Shown here piece by piece: positions 9,990 through 21,818 of a DNA stretch of 64,000 nucleotides. This DNA comes from Orientallactaga sibirica (taxonomy: Eukaryota > Chordata > Mammalia > Rodentia > Dipodidae), in the NCBI GenBank assembly GCA_036365145.1, contig JAEOAD010002232.1, positions 2,425,001 to 2,489,000 on the forward strand. The letters are read 5' to 3'. The notes under the pieces were generated by a model that did no database searches, was not told the origin of the DNA, and saw nothing but the letters and a program-made list of their open reading frames with translations. The stretch's first letter is position 1, and every line of letters starts with the position of its first letter. The position numbers and the translations under genes were made by a program.

Positions 9990-10205
9990 AGGATGGAGAG
10001 ATGGCTCAGTAGGTAAGGCAATGCCTAATGGCCAGAGTTCGATTCCCCAGTGCTCACATCCACAAGCCAGATTCACAGGGGGGTACATGCATTTGGGGTT
10101 CATTTGCAGTGGCTAGAGGCCCTGGCCCATACATTCTCTCTGTCTCTCTTTTTTCCTCCCTCCCTTTCTCTGTCTCCTTGCAAATAAATCAAAATAAAAT
10201 GTTTT
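9990..10205 (+). mobile_element. DIP SINE, diverged
   Basis: The head is ggatggagagatggctcag. The body has a short deletion after the anticodon-like region, and the tail is caaataaatcaaaataaaat. A separate poly(A) run follows at 10219-10234. Confidence 0.8.
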
Positions 10206-10325
10206 GTTTTTTTTTCCAAAAAAAAAAAAAAAAAGCAGGGAATGGGCCCTACCTTGGGTTCTGAGTGACTGGGCACTCTCACTCCAGGATGTAAAAGCAA
10301 TGTATGCACACGTATGTGCATGTAT

Positions 10326-10327
<2 letters not shown>

Positions 10328-10363
<36 letters not shown>
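10328..10363. repeat. (CA)n microsatellite
   Basis: About 18 uninterrupted CA units, preceded by irregular tgtatg/cacgta alternation from about 10300. Confidence 0.95.
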
Positions 10364-10365
<2 letters not shown>

Positions 10366-10649
10366 TAACTGAGCTGAGTACTGGAGGTGACTAACATGGT
10401 GTAAGAGTCTGTGCATCAAGACAGAGCCTAGCTAGCACAGAAAGGGGGCAGTAAAGTTTGGGCTTAAGAGATTTTTTTTAAAGGCCCCCTGCAGGGTGAA
10501 AGGAACACTGATGGTTCTTGAGACAAGGCGGTGAATAAGGTATGAGCAGAAAGGCCTCAGACATGACTGTGCATACGTCTAGACACACTGGATTTATGAA
10601 GTGTTTATATTTTCAAAATAAATTAGCCCTAGATTATTGTAATTAAAAT

Positions 10650-10878
10650 ATTTTTATTTATTTATTTGCAGACAGATGGGGTGGAAGAAAGGAGACAGAA
10701 AGAGAGAGAGAGAGGGGAGGGAGAAAGGGTATACCAGAGCCCCTTGCTATTGCAAACAAACTCAAGATGCATGCACTACTTTGTGTGTCTCGCTTTACCT
10801 GGATGTTGAAGAATTGTACCTGGGCCAGCAGGCTTTGCAATAAAGTACCTTTAACCACTGAGCTATCTTCCCAGCCCC
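10650..10878 (-). mobile_element. DIP SINE, antisense
   Basis: It starts with a (TTTA)n tail, followed by an AG-rich stretch and the body, and ends ctatcttcccagcccc. It is more diverged than most copies here. Confidence 0.8.
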
Positions 10879-11274
10879 TAATGTAACAACTACTACTACT
10901 TCTTCTTCTTCACTTTATACTCTTTCTAACTTTTAAAAACTTTTCAGCTCTGGTAATAACAGCTTACCTTACAAACATACAGTTATTCAAAAACATTTTT
11001 CTTCATGTTCTTATTTTATAAGCTTTTTTTTTTCTTTTTAAATTTGAGTTTCTTCCTCTCTCCCTCCCTCTTGTGAAAACCTAAGGTTCAAGCTCGTACA
11101 GCAGCCTGAGTCTACCTAGGATCAGGGCCATCACTGTCCTTGTCTTCATAGCCTGTCCCACTGGAACACCTTCAGGGGCAGTAACCCACATGGGGTAGTC
11201 TTCTCCAATGACACCAATGCCTCTTCTGGGTTATTTCAAGAACTTGTGGGAGACTGCTTTACAGAGAAACACTT

Positions 11275-11514
11275 TTTAAAAATTAGTTTATTTATTTATT
11301 TGAGAGAGAAAGAGAAACAGGCAGAGTGAGAGAGACAGAGAGAGAGAGACAGAGAGAGAGAATGGGCACACCAGGACCTCTAGCCACTGCCAGTGAACTC
11401 CAGACACATGCACCATCTTGTGTATCTGGCTTTACACAGGTACTGGGAAATTGAACCTGGGTCCTTAGGCTTTGCAGGCAAGTGCCTTAACCATTAAGCC
11501 ATCTCTCCAGCCCC
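11275..11514 (-). mobile_element. DIP SINE, antisense
   Basis: Complete copy ending gccatctctccagcccc, with a long (GA)-rich segment at about 11303-11362. Confidence 0.9.
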
Positions 11515-11831
11515 AGACAAGCACTGTTTCTATCAGTAGATGCAGGCACCGAAACACCAAGGGGGAGCACAGCCTAGTAAACATGGAAACCAGCAGCACA
11601 GTCCTCGACTGTCACCATCGTGGGTCACACACTGTGCGCACACCATGTGCCGCACGTCCACACAAGTGGCAGTGAGGGGGCTTGTTTACGCCAGCATCCA
11701 CAAACACGTGAGTCATGCCCTGTGCTGACAGTACAATGGCTCCAATGTTGCTAGGCAACAGGAAGTTTTTGGTTCTGTTACAATCTATGGGACCGGCGTA
11801 ATACGCAGTCTGTTGTCAACTGAATCACCAT

Positions 11832-12062
11832 TATGTGGTACATGACTGTATATGCACACACATACACTGTACACATACACAGCACACATATCATATATAT
11901 CCTATACATAACATACTACATACACTACATACACACATACTACACACAAACAACACCCACCATACATATACACCCCACACATACACATACCATACATATA
12001 CCTAAGACATACATATACAAATAACACAAGACACACCATACATACGTACACCACATACAAAT
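11832..12062. repeat. AC/AT-rich low-complexity tract (CATA/CACA repeats)
   Basis: About 230 bp of interrupted acacat, atacac and catata units. The open frames here are artefacts of the repeat. Confidence 0.85.
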
Positions 12063-12457
12063 CTATCCCACTTTCCATTTTTATGCCAGACAATTATGCA
12101 GGGCTGGGATTCATGGGTAGTAAGTCAGCTAACATTCTGTGTGCTGACTCTCCTCCAGCTAAACATCTTTCCCTCAGTGCTAGGAACCGTGGCCTCATGT
12201 GTGTGTGTGTGTGTCCCTGTCATTTCCCTACTGCGTGCTAGCCCCAGAACCTGGGATCAGACTAAGGCAAGCACTGAGAATAATCCATCAAAACCTCACT
12301 GGCTTCAAGAATGTTGTCCACTTTGCAGTTCTATGGCCGGCATGCACAAATGCATAACTTTCCCAAGCACAACCTCCACTCTAGCCAAAATAACCGTTCT
12401 CCCAACATCCCCCAGGTAGCTGAAATGCCCTGGTTATTAAAAACAACAACAACAAAG

Positions 12458-12642
12458 TTGGGCGTGGTGGCGCACGCCTTTAATCCCAGCACTCGGGAGG
12501 CAAAGGTAGGAGGATCACCGTGAGTTCGAGGCCACCCTGAGACTACATTGTGAATTCCAGGTCAGCCTGGGCTAGAGCGAGACCCTACCTCAAAAACAAA
12601 CAAACAAAAAAACAAAAAACCAAAAAACAAAACAAAACCTGT
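12458..12642 (+). mobile_element. B1 SINE (7SL-derived), sense
   Basis: It opens with ttgggcgtggtggcgcacgc, then cctttaatcccagcactc, then gtgagttcgaggccaccct. A long A-rich tail (aaacaaac) runs to about 12642. Confidence 0.92.
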
Positions 12643-14289
12643 TAGTGGCTGTTTTTAGCATTCAACCAGTGCCAACTCCTTCACAGCAACCCCTTTCCTG
12701 ACAATCAGGAACCCCTTGCCAGGTGAGCCGTCCTGCTCTCAGACAGACCTTGGAGGAATAAAGAACACTTGAAACCCCATGGGCAAGACCATGGGAAGTC
12801 TATCCTGGGCCAGGGGGCCTGAAATTGAGTCCCAGGGTCCCACAGCTGTCCCTGGCTTGGGTCAGGACAGACTCCTCAAAGGGCTGAGCACACAGGTGTT
12901 GGCAGTACAGATACTGACTCGGCCACACTCCCAAGCACCCCCACTCACTAACCCCATTTTCCTGGAGAGAACCAGGTACATTCATGGATCTGGTTTCTGG
13001 CATGACCAGCATCTATGATCTTCGTCACTGCTCTATGCAATTACACCACTCAGGTACATTCCAAGCCACTGCCACCGAGGTTTCCACGTGGCAGGAATGC
13101 CCCCACTGGCTGTTGATGTGGGAGTTTCCAAAACGATCCTCAGCGGCACAGAGGAAGGCAGAGCCAAATCATGCAGTGCACGCCTGCAGTAAATGGAAGA
13201 GGGGCTGTGGGGAGTGTACATGCAAGGATGCGCACTCCCCACATGGGCAAGTGCAACAAGACAGCGGGGAGGTCCTGTACAGTGGGAAGTGAAGGCAGGG
13301 GCAATGAAAGCCCACCATGCTCCTGAGCTGCACACGCAGCTGTGTAGTGACGTTTATGTGTGTGCATCCTGATAAGGATGCAGACCAGCAGGAGGACTCT
13401 GCCCACGGACGCAAACATCATAGGTGATGTTCCAACGAAAGAGTCCACGGGTGTATCCATCTGGATTTACCCAGCAGGTCTGTTACAGCAGGTGGTGTGG
13501 GGACAGTCCTTGGCCCTGAACTTGCCCTTGAGAGTCCAGGAGTGGTGTGCCACCAGCCAGTAGCAGGGCCTGGCTCCAGGCCTGGAGAGAAGTAGAAGCC
13601 ACAGTTCGGTGGCTTACAGATTCTCTGTCCCTGCCGTTCCCTTCTCAGGACAGAATGTGGCTCCACAGACCCCATGGTGTGCATTCTCTCACTTCGCATC
13701 ATGGCTCCTGGAGAGGAAGGGCTTTCCCTTGACTCTCTCACCCACTTACATGAGTGCATTAATACAAGGATAAATCCTGGGTGGACATAGGCTCCTGAGG
13801 CCACAGTCCCTGTCCCTCTCAGTGGTCACAACAATTGAAAAAGCAATTTGAGGTGGCAAGTTTAAGATAAAGGCTATGGGGTGACATTCCTGCTGTCAAA
13901 GCTGCCAGCTTCAGAGCCACGGCATCCAGGACTAACTTCGACCGACACTGTGGTTTGGAGTGAGGGGTCTAGGCCTCTAAATTTGCAAATCACTCTGGAC
14001 CCTTGGACCTGAACTTCCCCATCTGTCACTAGAGCATTTGGACTGGAAGAGTGATTCCTGAGAGAGAGGAGAAGGAGGGCAGAGGTACAAAGGAGAGAGG
14101 CTGTTTTGTAACATAATACGTTTTGGACCCAAAAGACCCCTAAATCACCTTTTTGGTCCGATCTCCTATAGGCTCGGTCTGTCTCTTTGCAGGCCACTGC
14201 ACAGGTTATGAGGTGACCTGGGGACAAGTGTGGAGGAAGGTGAAGGGATAAGACAGAGCCCAAGGAAACTCAGCTTTGCCCAGCAGCAG

Positions 14290-14293
<4 letters not shown>

Positions 14294-14335
<42 letters not shown>
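14294..14335. repeat. (TG)n microsatellite
   Basis: About 21 uninterrupted TG units, preceded by a short (CAG)n stretch (14280-14292). Confidence 0.95.
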
Positions 14336-14336
<1 letters not shown>

Positions 14337-14546
14337 CAGCACCAAGGACAGTACCCACCTGCTTTTAGAAGAGAAGGGTGGGGCGTTTTAAGTCCTCTGC
14401 AATAGTCTGTTAGGCAGAGAAGAGGCCTGCAAGGACCAGAGCTGAATTCAGGAGAGGGGGTGACCATTCTCACTTTGGAGCTTCCTAACTGTGTCTAGCT
14501 GGCCTTCCCCCCCTCCCTTTCTGTTTTCAAATTAAAACCCAGGAGA

Positions 14547-14778
14547 GGGCTGGAGAGATGGCTTAGTGTTTAAGGCTCTTGCCTGCAAAGCCTAAGGACC
14601 CATGTTCAACTCTCCAGATCCCATGTAAGTCAGATGCACAAAGGTGAGGCAAGCCCAGAGTTGCACATGCCCACTAGGTGGTGCAAGATTGCAGTGGCTG
14701 AGGCCCTGGAGCACCATTTCTGTCTCTGCCTCTCTATTTCTCACACTCTCTCTAAAATAAAAATAATAAAATAAAATC
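14547..14778 (+). mobile_element. DIP SINE, long-body variant, with target site duplication
   Basis: Duplication ccaggagag at 14538-14546 and 14779-14787. The body carries an extra block around cacatgcccactaggtggtg that standard copies lack. Confidence 0.88.
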
Positions 14779-15352
14779 CAGGAGAGACAGGAGAGTGCAC
14801 TGAATGAAGTCTGTGGCTGAGTCCAGTCCTCATGTCCAGATCTCTGCTGAGTGGGTGTGGGACTGAGGTTTTAAGTGGGTCATGCTATTTGCACCTGTCC
14901 TGGGGTGACCACATACTACAGGCCATCCATGTCTGGCTGCCTGTCCAGTCTCTGATGACTAGCAGTGTCTATACAACTGTCTCCGGCTCCCCACCACAGA
15001 AAGGCTCCCAGCAGAGGGGGAAACCAAGTCTTCACTCCAACTCTGTCCCACCCTCCAAAGCCCCTTCTTGAATAAGCAGGCCTTCTTTGAACAACTCTAA
15101 CTCCAGAGATGGGTCTCTCTTGGCAATACCAGATTCCAAACATAGAGGGCAGGGATAGAACAGGGGCCAGGAGACAAAGGGATGGGGGCTGTGACTGACC
15201 TGAAGTAGGCGGGTGAGCAGAGTGGGTGCCATAACCCCCCCCCTTGAGCATTTCTGTTCACTGTTGGCCATTCCGGTAGGAATGTAGTGATCGCTCATGT
15301 GGGTCAGTTTTTATTTCCTTAAAGGCTGATGAAACAAAGTTCTACACTTTTT

Positions 15353-15552
15353 TATTGTTTAAAAGATTTATGTTTTTATGGGTTTATTTAGAGAGAGAAA
15401 GAGAGAATATGGGTGTGCCAGGGCCTCCTACCGCTGCAAACAAACTTCAGGTGTATGCATCACTTTGTGCCTCTGTCTTTATGTGGGCACTGGGAAATCA
15501 AACCCTGGCCATCAGGCTTTGCAAGCAAGTGTCTTTAAACCATCTCTCCAGC
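15353..15552 (-). mobile_element. DIP SINE, antisense, diverged
   Basis: T/A-rich tail, GA-rich stretch and standard body, ending taaaccatctctccagctc. The end lacks the usual taaccactaagcc spacing. Confidence 0.8.
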
Positions 15553-15568
15553 TCATTTCTATACTTTT

Positions 15569-15685
15569 TTTTTTTTTTTTTTTTTGTTTTTGGTTTTGCG
15601 AGGTAGGGTTCACTCTGGTCCAACCCATCTCAGGGTCTCACTCTCGGCGATCCACCTCTTCCCGAGTGCTGGGATTATACGCCCG
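15569..15685 (-). mobile_element. B1 SINE, antisense, internally shortened, with target duplication
   Basis: A poly(T) run and ttttgcgaggtagggttcac are followed by a shortened body ending acgcccg. The direct repeat gctcatttctatacttt lies at 15551-15567 and 15686-15702. Confidence 0.85.
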
Positions 15686-15779
15686 GCTCATTTCTATACT
15701 TTTAAAAATCAAGCTATATTCAAACAGCATGGATTGACATGGCCTTGTAAGAAATAATATAGACAGACTCCCAGGAGCC

Positions 15780-16552
15780 TCCATCGAGAATACCTCCAGG
15801 GGGAAACTTGTACAGCTACCCTTTGATGTCAGCTCCAGGACAGCAGTGGTGACTCAGTGAAAGCACAGAGCATTTCCGTCACTGCGAGGCCTCCTGCTGC
15901 CCCTTCTCTGGCCATGCCTGCTCCCTTTCTGCCACTACTCCTTCCCCAACAACCACTAACTGCCCCTCATGGCATACAAATGGAGTCATGAAGTATGGAC
16001 ACTTGAGAACTGGATGTTCCCCATGCAGCATCATCTAAAGATGCCCCCAAGGGGCTGCCTTGCCACAGGCTACTCCTTCCTGTTGCTGAGTGCCACATTG
16101 TACCTCACCACTCACCTGCTGTCGTACAGCTGGCTTGCATGAGGTTTTCTGCTATTGCAGATAAAGCTGTTATAAACATTCGAGTACAGGTTCCAGTGTG
16201 AACATACGTTTTCATTTCTTTGGAATAAACACCTCTGAGTACAACTGATGGATCATATGGTATTTTTTTTTTCTTTTCAGGTTTCACTTTTCTTTTTATA
16301 ATGAAACTGACAAACTGTTTTCGGGAATGTCTGTACCATTTTACCTCCCCACCAGCACCATCTGAGCGAGCCAGTTCTTGTGTGTCCTCTCTGCACTCAC
16401 CATAGGAATGCAGAGGCAGCTCATGTGGGTTTGATTTGCATCTCCCTAAAGGCTATGCTGGTGAGGAGCTTTTATGTGCTTATTTCCCATGCAAACTCTC
16501 TTCACTGACAAACTCCCCTTCATGTGTTCTGTGCATTTTCTAACTGGATGGT
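15780..16552 (-). mobile_element. L1 3' region (ancient), antisense, first part
   Basis: Antisense L1 hallmarks: ttgcagataaagctgttata, gatggatcatatggtattt, tgtaccattttacctcccc, and gatttgcatctccctaaagg. An LTR-like element interrupts it at about 16553, and the L1 resumes at 16946. Confidence 0.7.
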
Positions 16553-16945
16553 TGTGATAGTTTCAATGTATGCCCCCTATGGACTCAGGTGTTTTATTAA
16601 AGCTTGTCTCCAGCCACCTAGCTGGAGTAGGTGTCACGGAAGGCGGACCCTGGGGTCCAGCCCTAACCTGGGTTGGAGGTGGATCTGAATTCTAGCCAAA
16701 GGTATGCAGAGCAGACTGAGCTCTGGGGGATCCCTGCTGTTTGCTGCCAGTTTTGTGCTTATTGCTTTTCGTGTTTGTTGGCTAGTGATGGTTTCTCTCT
16801 GCTTGCATGCATGAAAACGGCTTCTTCTGCCACTGAAGGAACCTCCACCCCCCTCCCCCAATCTGTAAACTTGAGATAAACCCCTTCCTCCCATCAACTG
16901 TGTCTGGTTTGGATGTTCAGCCTAGCAATGTGGAACTGACTACAA
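16553..16945 (+). mobile_element. MaLR-like solo LTR inserted in an L1
   Basis: Begins gtgatagtttcaatgtatg and runs through tggactcaggtgttttat to a polyadenylation-type region (gagataaaccccttcctccc) and ends aactgactacaacaa. This layout recurs in rodent ERVL-MaLR LTRs and in the copies near 43.4, 36.2 and 61.5 kb. I see no clear target duplication. The family name is uncertain. Confidence 0.55.
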
Positions 16946-17200
16946 CAATAGTTAAGGATGGCTTCTGAGAGTTCCTTACGTTCTAGACTCCAGTTCCTTT
17001 GCGAATATTTTCTCCCTTTCCGCGGCTCATCTCTTCGTCCTCCAAGTATGACCTTGCCCAGGGCAAAAGCTTAACTTTGAAGTGTGACGTCACATCTCAG
17101 CGTCAGCAATGATCAGTGATCTTTTTCACTCAGTCTGAAATTCTCTGATGTGTTACTAGGACTTTCCTTCCATGGAAACTGGGCCATTTTCACATTGTGA
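16946..17200 (-). mobile_element. L1 3' region (ancient), antisense, second part
   Basis: Continues the L1 with gagagttccttacgttctag and tttgcgaatattttctccc, segments that in L1 lie next to the part ending at 16552. Confidence 0.6.
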
Positions 17201-17565
17201 GACCAAGATGTACATACACCTCTGTGTTGGCTGCTTGCTGTGTCACTAACTGGCAGAGGCACAAGAGCTCAGGTACATCCTCCCTGCACGGGTGGGAGGG
17301 AGAAGTGCAGGGCCCCTCCCAGCCCCTCAGGGGGTGGTTGTATGCCTACTAATTAATGGAAGCAAGTTCCAGATCCCACATGGTCCTTGTGACCCCTCCT
17401 CCAGCTGAGTGGCAGCAAAAACCCTACTCTATGAAACCTGTTTGGCACTACCCTAGCAGGAAGGGCCACCTCAACACTACCAGTGTGGGGCAGAGCCAGG
17501 CTCCTAGACAGGGAGGGAGAGATAGGAGCCCATCCTTTTCCTTTTCAGTTTTCGTGGTGATTTTT

Positions 17566-17785
17566 AAAAATATTATTTATTTATTTATTTGAGAGAGAGA
17601 AAGAGGGGGAGAGAAAGAGAGAGAGAGAGAGAATAGGTGCACCAGGGCTTCCAGCCACTGCAAATGAACTCCAGATGCATGCACCCCCTTGTGCATCTGG
17701 CTTATGTGGGTCCTGGAGAATTGAAGCAGGATCCTTTGGCTTTGCAGGCAAATGCCTTAACCACTAAGCCATCTCTCCAGGCCCA
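17566..17785 (-). mobile_element. DIP SINE, antisense, with target site duplication
   Basis: Duplication tggtgattttt at 17555-17565 and 17786-17796. The copy ends gccatctctccaggccca. Confidence 0.9.
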
Positions 17786-17796
17786 TGGTGATTTTT

Positions 17797-18002
17797 TTGG
17801 GTAGCTAGGGATTGACCCAGGGCCTTGAAACCTGCTAAGGAAACACTCTACATTGAGTTATATCCCTAATCCTTTTATTCACTTTGGGGCAGGGGCAGGG
17901 ATAAGGCTCAATATACAGTCTATAGTGCACTTGTGTTTGTGATCCTCCTGTCTCAGACTTTGCATGCTGGGATCACAGGCACGTGCCACCTCGCCTGGGC
18001 AG
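17797..18002 (-). mobile_element. B4-like SINE (ID part plus B1 part), antisense
   Basis: An ID-like segment (gggattgacccagggccttg, then attgagttatatccctaatc) is followed by B1-like sequence (tgatcctcctgtctcagac, gctgggatcacaggcacgtg). This order is typical of rodent B4. Confidence 0.6.
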
Positions 18003-18699
18003 TGTGCCTTCCCATCACCTGACAGGGATAAAGTCAAAGCTTCCTACTTAGGTTCTTTGTGCACCACCCTGTTAGAGTGGGCACCACAGGGCAGGCTGAG
18101 CGGGCAGGGTTGGGGGTGTCACAGTGTTTCTGGGGGTGCTTGGCTAGAGCGGAACACTTACTGTCTCAAGGTTTCCTAGCTTGCCGGGTTGCCCTTTTCC
18201 TGGTCCTTTGCCTGGAGAGAGCAGTCTCTTATTGAGCCGTCTTTGTCTGGATCCACGGTCATTTCTGGGCCGCTCACTTCTTGAGCACCAGGTCTGTGGT
18301 ATATGAGGCCAAAAGAAAGCAGTGTCACCTCCACGACATGGCTCGGGTCCTGGACCTCTAGCTGCTTCCAGACTCTTCTCATACTGTGTTTCACTAATAG
18401 TTTAAGTACTTAACAGAAGGGATACAGCAAAGAATACCAAGCCTGTCTTCCCTGAGGGGGAGGCACAGGTTTGCATCCTGCCACTTGGATACTCTTAGAT
18501 CTACAGAAGGGGAAACAGGGCAGGAATGTCTTATCCATAACCAGCATATAAGTTAGAGGCACAGCCCAGGCCAGGATCTTATCCCCTGAGATCCAGTCCC
18601 ATCTGTGCCTCCCACACTGGAACCAAGCTCCCTTGCGGATACCAGCCCGGCTACTGAATTCAGATGGGGCCTTTGACTGTGCCTTCAGCCTGGAGAAAG

Positions 18700-18790
18700 T
18701 CCCATGTCCCTCAATGACTGTAGGTTCTCTGAGGACAGAGATACTGTGCTCAGTGGGCACTCAGTGGGCAACTGGATGACCATGTGTTTG
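18700..18790 (-). mobile_element. Possible L2 or MIR 3' end fragment
   Basis: The stretch gactgtaggttctctgagg, acagagatactgtgctcagt, gggcactcagtgggcaactg resembles the generic end of ancient L2 elements. Similarity is by eye only. Confidence 0.35.
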
Positions 18791-19375
18791 CTTATCTCTC
18801 TCCCCGTAAAAGTTGGCCATCAGAAGCTGTTTCCTGTTCCACAGCAGCTGCAGCCAGAAGGTTCCTCAAGGATGAGGACTCTCATGCTGGGCAGCCTTAG
18901 AGCTGCTGTGTCCTCTGCTGGGAGGACATTTAAGAGATTTCAGCACGTACTCCCAGTGCTCCTAGCAGGTGGCCCCGGATAGGACAGGATAGAAGCTAAG
19001 AACTATCATGTCACATCCCAGACTTCCAAGCACTGTGGCTCACAAGCCTGACCGCCTACTCTCTCTTCTGCGTAAGCAGGAACTCACTTATCTCCCTCTG
19101 CATCCCATTTCCCACTTCCTGACCCACAGTGGACCCTGGAGACAACTTGCTGATCAGGTCAGTGAACAGAAGAACGATATCCACAAAATAATGAACTAGA
19201 CTGGACAAAGGATGTTGTTCGTGTAAGAATGAGGATGTATAGCATTAAATATGATGGGCAGACGAGAAAGAGACTAAATCCCACGAGCAAAGGAGTAAAA
19301 CCAATCCAGCCTGAAGCTTTGAGATCTTTTGGAGCTGAGAAAGAACCTTGCATCCACAGGGCTCAGTTCTGATAT

Positions 19376-19635
19376 ATATATATATTTGGAGAGAGAGCGA
19401 GAGACAGAGAGAGAGGGAGAGGAAGACAGAGATGGGTGCGCCAGCAGTCTCTCAGCTGCTGCAAATGAAATCCAGATACGTGTGCCCCCTTGTGGTCAAG
19501 TATGGCATTGCGCCCTTGTGTCACTTTGCATCTGGCTAAACATGGGACCTGGAGATTGGAACCGCTGGAGATTGGAACCATCATTCTTAGGCTTAGGAGG
19601 CAGGTGCCTTAACCACTAAGCCATCTCTCCAGCCC
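19376..19635 (-). mobile_element. DIP SINE, long-body variant, antisense (nest member 1)
   Basis: The body includes the extra block tggtcaagtatggcattgc gcccttgtgtcac, absent from standard copies. It also has a local 16-bp duplication (ggagattggaacc twice, near 19552-19580). The tail is a (TA)n stretch. Confidence 0.85.
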
Positions 19636-19643
19636 ATGATGCC

Positions 19644-19919
19644 TTTTTTTAAAGGCAAGGCCAACAGACTAGCTTTTCTTTTATGCAAGAGAGTGAGAGT
19701 GGGAGAGAGAGAGAGAGAGAGAGAAGAGAGAGAATTGTCACGCTAGGGCATCCAGCCACTGTAACCAAACTCTGGATGCACGTGCCACCTAGTGCACATG
19801 TGTGACCTTGCGCACTTGCATCTCCTTGCATATGGCTTACATGGGACCTGGAGAGTCAGACATGGATCCTTAGGCTTTGCAGGTAAGTGCCTGAACTGCT
19901 AAGCCATCTCTCCAGCCCC
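19644..19919 (-). mobile_element. DIP SINE, long-body variant, antisense (nest member 2)
   Basis: Includes a form of the extra block (cacctagtgcacatgtgtg accttgcgcac) and ends aagccatctctccagcccc. It is separated from member 1 by only a few bases. Confidence 0.85.
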
Positions 19920-19924
19920 TGACA

Positions 19925-20086
19925 TTTTTTTTTGTCTTGTCTTTGTTTTTGAGGTAGGGTCTCACTTTAGCTCAGGCTGACTTGGAATTCACTACGTAGT
20001 CTCAGGGTGGCCTCGAACTCACAGCAATCCTCCTACCTCTGCCTCTCAGGTGCTGGGATTAAAAACATGCGCCGCCATACCCAGCT
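19925..20086 (-). mobile_element. B1 SINE, antisense (nest member 3)
   Basis: gaggtagggtctcactttag, tcagggtggcctcgaactca, then gctgggattaaaaacatgcg and a ccgccatacccagc end. Confidence 0.92.
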
Positions 20087-20096
20087 CTGATGTACT

Positions 20097-20317
20097 TATT
20101 AAAAAAAAATTATTTATGTGAGAGAGTCAGAGATAGAGATAGATACAGAATGGGTGCACCAGGGCCTCTAGCCACGGGCCTCTAGCCACTACCAACGAAC
20201 TCCAGACACATGTGCCACCTTGTGCATTTGGCTTTAGGTGGGTATTGGGGAAACTGAACCTGGATCCTTTGGCTTTGCAGGCAAGTGCCTTAACCACTAT
20301 GCCATCTCTTCAGCCCC
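20097..20317 (-). mobile_element. DIP SINE, antisense (nest member 4)
   Basis: Standard body with a local 15-bp duplication, gggcctctagccac, at about 20162-20190. It ends gccatctcttcagcccc. Confidence 0.88.
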
Positions 20318-20326
20318 TGATGCATT

Positions 20327-20537
20327 TAAAAATTTTTTTATTTATTTGTAAGCAGAGAGAAGAGAGACAGAGAACTAGAGAAAGAATGGGCACACCAGGG
20401 CCTCCAGCCACTGCAAATGAACTCCAGATGCATGTGCCACTTTGTGCATCTGGCTTTACACTGGTACTGGGGACTCAAACCCAGGTCATTAGGCCTTGCA
20501 AGCAAGTTCTTTAACTGCTGAGCCATCTCTCCAGCCC
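20327..20537 (-). mobile_element. DIP SINE, antisense (nest member 5)
   Basis: Standard body ending gccatctctccagccc. It is followed by tctgatgcttc, close to the short sequences between the other nest members. Confidence 0.88.
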
Positions 20538-20992
20538 TCTGATGCTTCTTGAAAAGATGAGCTGCCATTATTGGATGTTGGCAGTTCAATCATCACACGG
20601 AGGGCTCCTTAACTGCCCCTAGGGTGAGAAGCTGGGTCAAGGGACTCCAGATCCTCTTGCTGTCTGAGAGCTCATGCTGTCGTTAGAGCTCACTGAAACC
20701 CTGCTTGGCTGTGGACACAATGTAGAGAAGGAGAGGCAAGGGAAAAGGCCAGCCGAGCTGCCATCAGTCCCTACAGGTGAACCTGGGACTATCATCCTGG
20801 CCAGGCACCAACAGCTCTAGTTCTCCCACCCCAGGCCCAGAGCAGGGCTATTCTCCAGTGTGCTATGGTTGGCTGAAGCCATGGGGCCTTTTGTGGGCAA
20901 TGAGCTCAGGCCAGATGTGGCTGAGGCATGAGACACCAACAAAGAGCCTCTGAGCTTTTTGTCTGGGTGATGGCTGGTAAAAATGGCAACTG

Positions 20993-21095
20993 CTAAGCCA
21001 GGCATGGCATACCCATAATCAGAGACTGAAGCAGGAAGGTCATGAGTCGTGGGCCAGTCTGGGCTATAGAGTCAGACCTTGTCTCAACTAAGGCG
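20993..21095 (+). mobile_element. B1-like SINE fragment, diverged
   Basis: taagccaggcatggcatacc, a compressed middle, then ctgggctatagagtcagacc ttgtctcaa. It has the layout of an old B1 with deletions. Confidence 0.6.
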
Positions 21096-21799
21096 TCTAT
21101 TTTTCAAGTCGGGATCCAGTGGGTTGTTTAAAGTTACTGACATTCGGGATTGCTTGTTACGTAGCATCACCCTGGCCATCCTGGCTGACATAGGCACTGA
21201 CTATATCAGTATGGCCACCAGAGGAAAAGATAAGCTATGTCAAGACCATAAGTAGGGAGGGACAGGGTTGGACAAGAAGTTCCAACATCCCAGCTCAGCG
21301 TAGGCACCTCTGCCATCACCACTTTCTGCTGCCCCACCGAGTAATACCTAGTGAGCCACTGACCATCGCTATGCTGGCTCCAGTAGTCCTAGCACCCCAG
21401 CCTAATGCCCACCGTCATGTCCTTGATAACCTTTCTCCTCTTCCTTCCTTCCGCCTAGCCAATCACCCTATACATCATCAATGGCAGGGATCAAGTTGCA
21501 TATCCCACCCAGAGACCAGCAGGGCCACTCTATACAATGACCATGGTTCTGGGGTGACATCACACTCATGTCTTTACCCCGTTCCGTGTTGACGATCTCT
21601 ATTCTACAAGCAAGTGATGACCCAGAAAGTTCCAGTTCTTATGTGTTTGCTGAAGGCTGCATAGAGGGCAGTGCTGTAAAGACAGACATGGCATTTCTAA
21701 CAGATCCAGAAAAGGACTTCAAATTCCAGGCACTTTCCCTAAGGCATCGGGTATACCAATGACTTTTTAACTGACATTGAATTGAATTGTACCTCTGCT

Positions 21800-21818
21800 G
21801 GGGTGGGGGTGGGGGGGC
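21800..21818 (+). other. G-rich run
   Basis: ggggtgggggtggggggg gives three or four G-runs separated by single T bases, a potential quadruplex on the CTIF template strand. Confidence 0.5.

Noticed and set aside
11832..12062. Possible satellite or centromeric repeat
   Set aside because: It is an irregular AC/AT low-complexity tract of about 230 bp with no higher-order unit.
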